Made by a program: the position numbers and the translations under genes. From an uncultured beta proteobacterium (GTDB lineage Bacteria; Pseudomonadota; Gammaproteobacteria; Burkholderiales; Burkholderiaceae_C): 8,941 bases of DNA. The stretch covers positions 1 to 8,941 of the forward strand of contig CAIOLZ010000208.1 of NCBI GenBank assembly GCA_903859265.1, in the 5' to 3' direction. Shown piece after piece: positions 4,609-8,941 of the stretch (its first letter is position 1; the number at the start of each line of letters is the position of its first letter). The notes beneath the pieces were generated by a model that worked only from the letters and a program-made list of their open reading frames with translations, did no database searches and was not told the DNA's origin.

Positions 4609-7044
4609 ATGCAATTTTCAGAATCCTGGCTGCGCACATTTTCCAACCCCTCTCTCTCCACGGCTGAACTTGCCGACACGCTCACGATGGCGGGCCTGGA
4701 AGTCGAGGAACTTAAACCCGTCGCCCCCCCCTTTACCGGCATCGTGATTGGTGAAATCAAGGAGGCGGTGCAACACCCCAATGCGGACCGTTTGCGGGTT
4801 TGCAAAGTCGATGTGGGCGGCGAGGCCTTGCTCAACATCGTGTGTGGCGCGCCGAACGCACGGGTTGGAATCCGCGTGCCTTGCGCATTGGTAGGTGCCG
4901 AATTGCCGCCCGGTGAGGATGGCAAACCCTTTGTGATCAAGGTGGGCAAATTGCGTGGCGTGGAAAGCGCAGGCATGCTGTGTTCCGCGCGGGAATTGAA
5001 GCTGTCCGACGACCACGGCGGACTGCTCGAATTGCCTGCCGATGCGCCTCTTGGCAGCAATGTGCGCGACTACCTGAATCTCGACGATACGCTGTTTACC
5101 CTTAAGCTGACGCCCAATCTGGCGCATTGTTTGAGCGTGTACGGGGTGGCACGAGAGGTGTCCGCCCTTACGGGTGCCGCGTTGCAGCCGCTGCAATTTT
5201 CGCCGGTGGCAGCAACGACTGCTGACATGCTCAAGGTCCAAATTACGGCGCCTGATCTGTGTGGTCGTTTTTCGGGACGCGTCATCCGCAACATCAATGC
5301 ACAGGCTAAAACACCCCAATGGATGGTGGACCGTTTGGCGCGCTCAGGCCAGCGCAGCGTAACGGCCTTGGTTGACATATCAAATTACGTGATGTTCGAA
5401 TTAGGTCGTCCATCCCATATTTTTGACCTCGATAAAATTGATGGCGCGCTGGAGGTGCGTTGGGGCAGGGACGGTGAGCAATTGAAGTTGCTTAACGGCA
5501 ATACCGTGGCGATTGACGGCAGCGTGGGCGTGATTGCAGACCAGAGTGCGGTTGAATCGCTCGCCGGCATCATGGGCGGCGATGCCAGTGCGGTATCTGA
5601 CGATACCCGCAACATTTATGTAGAAGCCGCATACTGGTGGCCCAAATCCATTGCCGGGCGTTCCCGGCGGTTCAACTTTTCAACCGATGCTGGCCACCGT
5701 TTTGAGCGTGGCGTTGACCCTGCCAACACGGTCGAACATCTGGAGCGCATCACCCGCCTGATACTGGAAATTTGTGGCACCGCCCAAACCACCTGCGGGC
5801 CGATAGACGACCAGATACCCAACGTTCCAGCCGTGAAACCGGTCACGATGCGAATCGCCCGCGCCTCAAAAATTATTGGAATGCCACTAACACAAGAGCA
5901 ATGTACCGACGTACTGGTGCGTTTGGGACTACCGGTCACGCAAGGCGATAACGCCGTGACGGTAACGCCGCCGAGCTACCGCTTTGATTTGCAGATCGAA
6001 GAAGACCTTATCGAAGAAGTGGCGCGAATGGTGGGTTACAACAATTTGCCCCATACCCCGCCACTAGCCCCGATCACAGCCAAAATTCGACCGGAGACCC
6101 GGCGCAGCCCCTTTGCGGTGCGCCGCGCGATGGCTGCTCTGGGTTACCAGGAAACGATCAATTTCAGTTTTGTGGAGGAGCGCTGGGAGCATGAGTTGTC
6201 CGGCAATGCAAATCCGGTGAAACTACTTAATCCCATTGCCAGCCAAATGAGCGTCATGCGTTCATCCCTGCTGGGGTCCTTGTTGCAGGTAGTCCGATTC
6301 AACCAGTCGCGCAAGGCAACTAGAGTTCGCGTGTTTGAAATCGGACGGGTATTTCTGCGTGACGCCTCTGTAAAAAGCACCGATACAACCGTCGAGGGAT
6401 TCGATCAGCCGATGCGGCTTGCGGGTTTGGTCAGCGGTAGTTCTGAGCCTTTGCAGTGGGGACGTAAGGATGTACCGGTAGATTTTTTTGACGTCAAAGG
6501 CCATGTCGAATCCTTGTTTGCGCCCTTGCAACCCCGGTTCGTGCCGGCTGAGCACCCTGCCATGCATCCCGGACGCTGCGCCAAGGTGCTGCTCGGTGAT
6601 GAAGCGGTGGGCTTTTTGGGCGAATTGCATCCGAAGTGGCGCCAATCGTATGAACTTACGGTGGCGCCCATCCTCTTCGAACTCGATTTGGATGCCGTCT
6701 TGCAACGCGCTGTGCCGGTTTTTGAACCGGTTGCCAAGTTTCAGGCGGTACAGCGTGACATTGCAGTGGTCGTCAAAGACGCAGTGACCCACTCGGCCTT
6801 GATGGCTGCAATTTGGGCTGCACCCACCGGCGGTATTTTGCGCGAAGCCAGTCTTTTTGACGTGTACAGACCTAAACAGGGCAAAGACTCGCCCTCGCCG
6901 GACGCCACGAGCGACCGGAGTTTGGCCGTTCGATTGACGCTCAATAGCAATGAAGCGACACTGACTGAGGATCAAATCGATGCTGCGGTAAAGGCCATCG
7001 TTGACCAGTTGGTGGCATCCGTTGACGCGCGTCTGCGCGTTTGA
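4609..7044 (+). CDS. pheT: Phenylalanyl-tRNA synthetase beta subunit
   Basis: The non-catalytic partner of PheS, responsible for editing Tyr-tRNA-Phe and for tRNA binding. The 811 residues show the tRNA-binding OB fold (about 42-150, HPNADRLRVCKVDVGG), the B3/B4 editing domain (about 210-385, with H270 and the STDAGHRFERG segment carrying T359 and A361, which match E. coli editing-pocket residues), the B5 domain (about 405-478, EEDLIEEVARMVGY), the synthetase-like core (about 490-690) and the C-terminal FDX-ACB domain (about 705-811). E. coli PheT is 795 residues. The ATG at 4609 (MQFSESWLR) is the family start. The frame is open back to 4516 inside pheS, but that extra sequence has no family counterpart. 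The ribosome binding site is weak, so coupling to pheS across the 31-bp gap is likely. An 8-C run lies at 4724-4731 within codons V38-P41. Confidence 0.96.
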   Translation: MQFSESWLRTFSNPSLSTAELADTLTMAGLEVEELKPVAPPFTGIVIGEIKEAVQHPNADRLRVCKVDVGGEALLNIVCGAPNARVGIRVPCALVGAELPPGEDGKPFVIKVGKLRGVESAGMLCSARELKLSDDHGGLLELPADAPLGSNVRDYLNLDDTLFTLKLTPNLAHCLSVYGVAREVSALTGAALQPLQFSPVAATTADMLKVQITAPDLCGRFSGRVIRNINAQAKTPQWMVDRLARSGQRSVTALVDISNYVMFELGRPSHIFDLDKIDGALEVRWGRDGEQLKLLNGNTVAIDGSVGVIADQSAVESLAGIMGGDASAVSDDTRNIYVEAAYWWPKSIAGRSRRFNFSTDAGHRFERGVDPANTVEHLERITRLILEICGTAQTTCGPIDDQIPNVPAVKPVTMRIARASKIIGMPLTQEQCTDVLVRLGLPVTQGDNAVTVTPPSYRFDLQIEEDLIEEVARMVGYNNLPHTPPLAPITAKIRPETRRSPFAVRRAMAALGYQETINFSFVEERWEHELSGNANPVKLLNPIASQMSVMRSSLLGSLLQVVRFNQSRKATRVRVFEIGRVFLRDASVKSTDTTVEGFDQPMRLAGLVSGSSEPLQWGRKDVPVDFFDVKGHVESLFAPLQPRFVPAEHPAMHPGRCAKVLLGDEAVGFLGELHPKWRQSYELTVAPILFELDLDAVLQRAVPVFEPVAKFQAVQRDIAVVVKDAVTHSALMAAIWAAPTGGILREASLFDVYRPKQGKDSPSPDATSDRSLAVRLTLNSNEATLTEDQIDAAVKAIVDQLVASVDARLRV

Positions 7045-7075
7045 GCACGCTTTTACCGGGAACAAGGGACGCGAT

Positions 7076-7411
7076 ATGGACTTTTCAGTCGAGAGCTTGG
7101 AGACGCCGGCGCTGACCAAGGCACAACTGGCAGATCTGCTGTTTGAGCAAATCGGACTTAACAAACGCGAATCCAAAGACATGATTGATGCGTTTTTCGA
7201 TCTGGTTTCTGGCAGCCTGGTGGAGGGAGTGGATGTAAAAATCTCCGGATTTGGCAACTTTCAGATTCGCACCAAAGCGCCACGTCCGGGACGAAATCCG
7301 CGTACCGGCGAGGCGATCCCGATTCAGGCCCGGCGGGTGGTGACTTTCCACGCCAGCCACAAGCTCAAAGAACAAATCCAAGACGACGCCAAACCCATGG
7401 CGTCTGTTTAA
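7076..7411 (+). CDS. ihfA: Integration host factor alpha subunit
   Basis: A nucleoid protein that, as a heterodimer with IhfB, bends DNA sharply at specific sites in transcription, recombination and replication. The 111-residue protein has the HU/IHF fold: an N-terminal helical part (TKAQLADLLFEQIGLNKRES, about 14-33), the body GFGNFQIRTKAPRPGRNPRTGE (58-79) and the arm tip with intercalating P75 in RPGRNP, equal to P65 of E. coli. ARRVVTFHASHKLK follows. It has about ten more N-terminal residues than the 99-residue E. coli protein, common in betaproteobacteria. The ATG at 7076 is preceded by AAGGGA (7064-7069) with 6-base spacing. The gap to pheT is 31 bp, so cotranscription is likely. IhfA rather than IhfB or HU is supported by the position after pheT and by the IPIQARRVVTF segment. 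Confidence 0.95.
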   Translation: MDFSVESLETPALTKAQLADLLFEQIGLNKRESKDMIDAFFDLVSGSLVEGVDVKISGFGNFQIRTKAPRPGRNPRTGEAIPIQARRVVTFHASHKLKEQIQDDAKPMASV

Positions 7412-7414
7412 TCA

Positions 7415-7448
7415 CACACAACTGTTTTATTTGTGTGGGCACACAAAT
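7415..7448 (+). promoter_or_regulatory. Two mutually exclusive hairpins after ihfA
   Basis: CACACAA (7415-7421) can pair with TTGTGTG (7431-7437), 7 bp with a 9-base loop. ATTTGTGT (7429-7436) can instead pair with ACACAAAT (7441-7448), 8 bp with a GGGC loop. Both use the same middle segment, so only one can form. Neither is followed by more than three T residues, so this is not a clear intrinsic terminator. It could protect the ihfA 3' end or act as a conformational switch ahead of the MerR gene. Function unknown. Confidence 0.5.
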
Positions 7449-7462
7449 GCCCTTTGCATACC

Positions 7463-7495
7463 GAAGAAACTTAGAGTAACCTCTACGGTTTCTTC
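7463..7495 (+). promoter_or_regulatory. 33-bp dyad immediately upstream of the MerR gene
   Basis: GAAGAAAC (7463-7470) is perfectly complementary to GTTTCTTC (7488-7495). Inside, TAGAG (7472-7476) pairs with CTCTA (7481-7485) around a TAAC loop, with one T-G pair and one bulged C between the two stems. Total pairing is about 14 bp. It ends 18 bases before the MerR ATG. As RNA it is a strong leader hairpin without a T tract. As DNA its symmetric core resembles the dyad operators that MerR proteins bind, so autoregulation is possible. This is not shown. Confidence 0.5.
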
Positions 7496-7513
7496 TGTAG
7501 AGCATTGATTTCA

Positions 7514-7963
7514 ATGGAGAATGCGCTTCCCCCGATTCCCGCAAAACGCTATTTCACGATCGGTGAAGTCAGTGATTTGTGCGGCGTGAAGCCGCACGTG
7601 CTTCGGTATTGGGAGCAGGAATTTACGCAACTGCGCCCCATGAAGCGCCGGGGAAATCGACGTTATTACCAGCACCACGAAGTGCTGATGATCCGTCGGA
7701 TTCGTGATTTGCTGTACGACCAGGGCTTCACGATCAGCGGGGCGCGCAACAAAATGCAGGAAGTACTGCAAAGCGAGCGCGACAAAAAGCGCAACGGCGA
7801 AGTCATGCTCGATGGCGTTGACGTTCTTGAAATCGACGGCGATGAAATCGATGATTTTGAAGATAGCTTGGTTGCACAGACTCAGGAATCGGAGTCCGTG
7901 CACCTGGTGCTGTTGCGCAGAGAACTTACCGAGATACGGGAGTTGTTGCTGGAACCCCGCTAG
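7514..7963 (+). CDS. MerR-family transcriptional regulator, ihfA-linked
   Basis: A 149-residue DNA-binding protein with an N-terminal MerR winged helix-turn-helix (about 12-82: YFTIGEVSDLCGVKPHVLRYWEQEF, wing RRGNRRYYQ at 45-53, then MIRRIRDLLYDQGFTISGARNKM). Instead of a long effector-binding domain there is an acidic linker (about 95-120, DGVDVLEIDGDEIDDFED) and a short C-terminal helix (VHLVLLRRELTEIRELLLE) that probably dimerises. The only cysteine is C23 inside the HTH, so no metal-binding cysteine pair is present and metal sensing is unlikely. Genes of this kind commonly sit next to ihfA in beta- and gammaproteobacteria, but I know of no established target. The ATG at 7514 is chosen over a TTG at 7505; the ribosome binding site is poor. 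The 102-bp spacer from ihfA holds the hairpins described separately. Confidence 0.9.
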   Translation: MENALPPIPAKRYFTIGEVSDLCGVKPHVLRYWEQEFTQLRPMKRRGNRRYYQHHEVLMIRRIRDLLYDQGFTISGARNKMQEVLQSERDKKRNGEVMLDGVDVLEIDGDEIDDFEDSLVAQTQESESVHLVLLRRELTEIRELLLEPR

Positions 7964-7977
7964 CTGTTCCCTGGCTC

Positions 7978-8886
7978 CTATTTTCCGGTCTGGACCATTT
8001 TCATGGCGCTTGCAATCAGTCCGGATACTTCGGTCATATTGCCCGGAATGATCAGCGTGGTGGTGGCGTCGGCAGCCACTTTGCCGTATGCCTCGACGGC
8101 TTTTTCTGCCACTTTGAGTTGCACCGCCTGCTCGCCACCGGGCTGGCGGATGGCACTGGCAATACGCTCAATGGCGGCACCGGTAGCCTCGGCGACAGCG
8201 GTAATGGAGGCGGCTTCTCCCTGGGCTTTGTTGATCACCGCCTGTTTTTCACCCTCTGAGCGCGCAATGAATGCCTCTCGCTCTCCAGTCGCAATATTGA
8301 TCTGTTCCTGGCGGCGCCCCTCGGACGCCGCAATCAACGCACGTTTTTCACGTTCAGCCGTGATTTGCGCCTGCATGGCATGCAGAATTTCCTTGGGTGG
8401 CGTCAGATCCTTGATCTCGTAGCGCAATACCTTGACACCCCAGTTCAGGGCGGCTTCGTCGATGGCAGCCACCACCTGCGCGTTGATGATGTCACGCTCC
8501 TCGAAGGTCTTGTCCAGCTCCAGCTTGCCAATCACTGAGCGCAAAGAGGTCTGCGCCAGCTGTGAAATAGCCACGATGTAATTGCTGGAGCCGTAGCTGG
8601 CACGCATCGCATCCGTCACCTGAAAGTACAAAATGCCATCGACTTGCAGCTGCGTGTTGTCGCGGGTAATGCAGACCTGACTGGCGATGTCCAGGGGAAT
8701 TTCTTTCAGGACATGCTTGTAAGCGACACGGTCAACAAATGGCACCAGAAAATTCAGCCCCGGCGTCAACGTTCCGTGGTATTTGCCAAGGCGCTCAATC
8801 ACCCAGGCGTGCTGTTGCGGAACGACGTTAACCGAGCGGGTAATAAAAATGACAGCGATGACCAAAATAACGATTGCGATTTCCAT
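7978..8886 (-). CDS. SPFH/stomatin-family membrane protein (QmcA/slipin-like)
   Basis: A membrane-anchored SPFH (band 7) protein of 302 residues. Residues 2-17 form one hydrophobic N-terminal segment, and the SPFH domain follows from about 19 to 180 (VPQQHAWVIERLGKY, LTPGLNFLVPFVDRV, QVDGILYFQVTD, LRYEIKDLTPPKEI). A long Ala/Glu/Lys/Arg-rich coiled coil runs from about 175 to 245, and the C-terminal part ends TTTLIIPGNMTEVSGLIASAMKMVQ. Such proteins form large oligomeric rings in the inner membrane and are linked to membrane microdomains and protease control. The length fits QmcA (about 305 in E. coli) better than HflK or HflC. The start is preceded on this strand by AGGA (8893-8896) with 6-base spacing. 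The stop of an upstream gene lies 8 bases before the ATG and overlaps the AGGA, suggesting translational coupling. The 3' end faces the MerR gene across 14 bp. Confidence 0.93.
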   Translation of the reverse strand: MEIAIVILVIAVIFITRSVNVVPQQHAWVIERLGKYHGTLTPGLNFLVPFVDRVAYKHVLKEIPLDIASQVCITRDNTQLQVDGILYFQVTDAMRASYGSSNYIVAISQLAQTSLRSVIGKLELDKTFEERDIINAQVVAAIDEAALNWGVKVLRYEIKDLTPPKEILHAMQAQITAEREKRALIAASEGRRQEQINIATGEREAFIARSEGEKQAVINKAQGEAASITAVAEATGAAIERIASAIRQPGGEQAVQLKVAEKAVEAYGKVAADATTTLIIPGNMTEVSGLIASAMKMVQTGK

Positions 8887-8894
8887 GGATTTTC

Positions 8895-8941
8895 CTAGTT
8901 GGTTTTGTCAACGAGCAGGCGGTTGCCTACGAGTTCAGCCA
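8895..8941 (-). CDS. C-terminal end of a probable NfeD-family protein (partial)
   Basis: Only the last 14 codons and the stop are in the window: the - strand reads AELVGNRLLVDKTN then TAG (8895-8897). The short V.G.RLLVD pattern is compatible with the final beta strand of the NfeD OB-fold domain, and NfeD-type proteins are regularly encoded directly before SPFH proteins of this class. The other two frames of this strip contain stops (TAG and TGA), which supports this frame. The stop lies 8 bases before the SPFH ATG and overlaps its AGGA, so the two are surely one operon. The family call rests mainly on context, since the visible peptide is too short to be diagnostic. Confidence 0.6.
   Translation of the reverse strand, partial: AELVGNRLLVDKTN

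Noticed and set aside
4724..4731. Run of eight C residues in pheT as a phase-variation tract
   Set aside because: It encodes A-P-P in an essential synthetase subunit with the frame intact; slippage would kill the gene, so chance codon use is more likely.
7001..7075. ihfA extended back into pheT
   Set aside because: The extension is a shadow of the pheT end; ATG 7076 has a proper ribosome binding site and matches family length.
6262..7257. 331-residue open frame on the - strand across pheT and ihfA
   Set aside because: It lies opposite well-supported genes, spans two genes and their spacer, and shows no recognisable domain; an antisense shadow.
7412..7513. tRNA gene in the ihfA-merR spacer
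   Set aside because: The inverted repeats do not form a cloverleaf, and no T-arm consensus is present.

Overview
The window reads as chromosomal housekeeping DNA from a betaproteobacterium, most likely a member of the Comamonadaceae (Rhodoferax/Polaromonas-like). This rests on gene order and on protein character: IF3 with an N-terminus starting ATEFRDRRQREERKHR, a 356-residue PheS with a betaproteobacterial insertion, an IhfA ending in an FHASHKLK-type tail, and a small MerR regulator after ihfA. GC content is moderately high and even throughout. I see no tRNA or rRNA gene, insertion sequence, CRISPR array, prophage gene or sign of recent transfer. No gene-free stretch exceeds 300 bases.

Layout. 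On the + strand lies the classic translation cluster thrS (threonyl-tRNA synthetase), infC (IF3), rpmI (L35), rplT (L20), pheS and pheT (both subunits of phenylalanyl-tRNA synthetase), ihfA (IHF alpha) and a MerR-family regulator. On the - strand, ending 14 bp from the MerR gene, is a stomatin/SPFH membrane protein (QmcA/slipin type). Upstream of it, cut by the window edge, is the last part of what is probably its NfeD-family partner.

The coding genes are ordinary. The interesting material is in the spacers. infC begins at an ATC codon (2055), a rare initiator that fits IF3 autoregulation, and a 5-codon ATG ORF overlaps that start. The 166-bp infC-rpmI spacer holds an intrinsic-terminator-like hairpin, a perfect 28-bp tandem repeat whose copies can fold in mutually exclusive ways, and a further structured element before the rpmI ribosome binding site. 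Together these make a good candidate for an L20-responsive leader built differently from the E. coli one. The rplT-pheS spacer contains a hairpin and a convincing terminator, with no Phe-rich leader peptide. The ihfA-merR spacer contains two competing hairpins and a 33-bp dyad just before the MerR start.

Functionally, the + strand genes supply aminoacyl-tRNAs, initiation control and large-subunit assembly, plus a nucleoid protein. In E. coli these genes are tied together by autoregulatory loops (IF3 on infC, L20 on rpmI-rplT, PheRS attenuation). The spacers here suggest some of these loops exist in altered form. All regulatory readings are inference from sequence.
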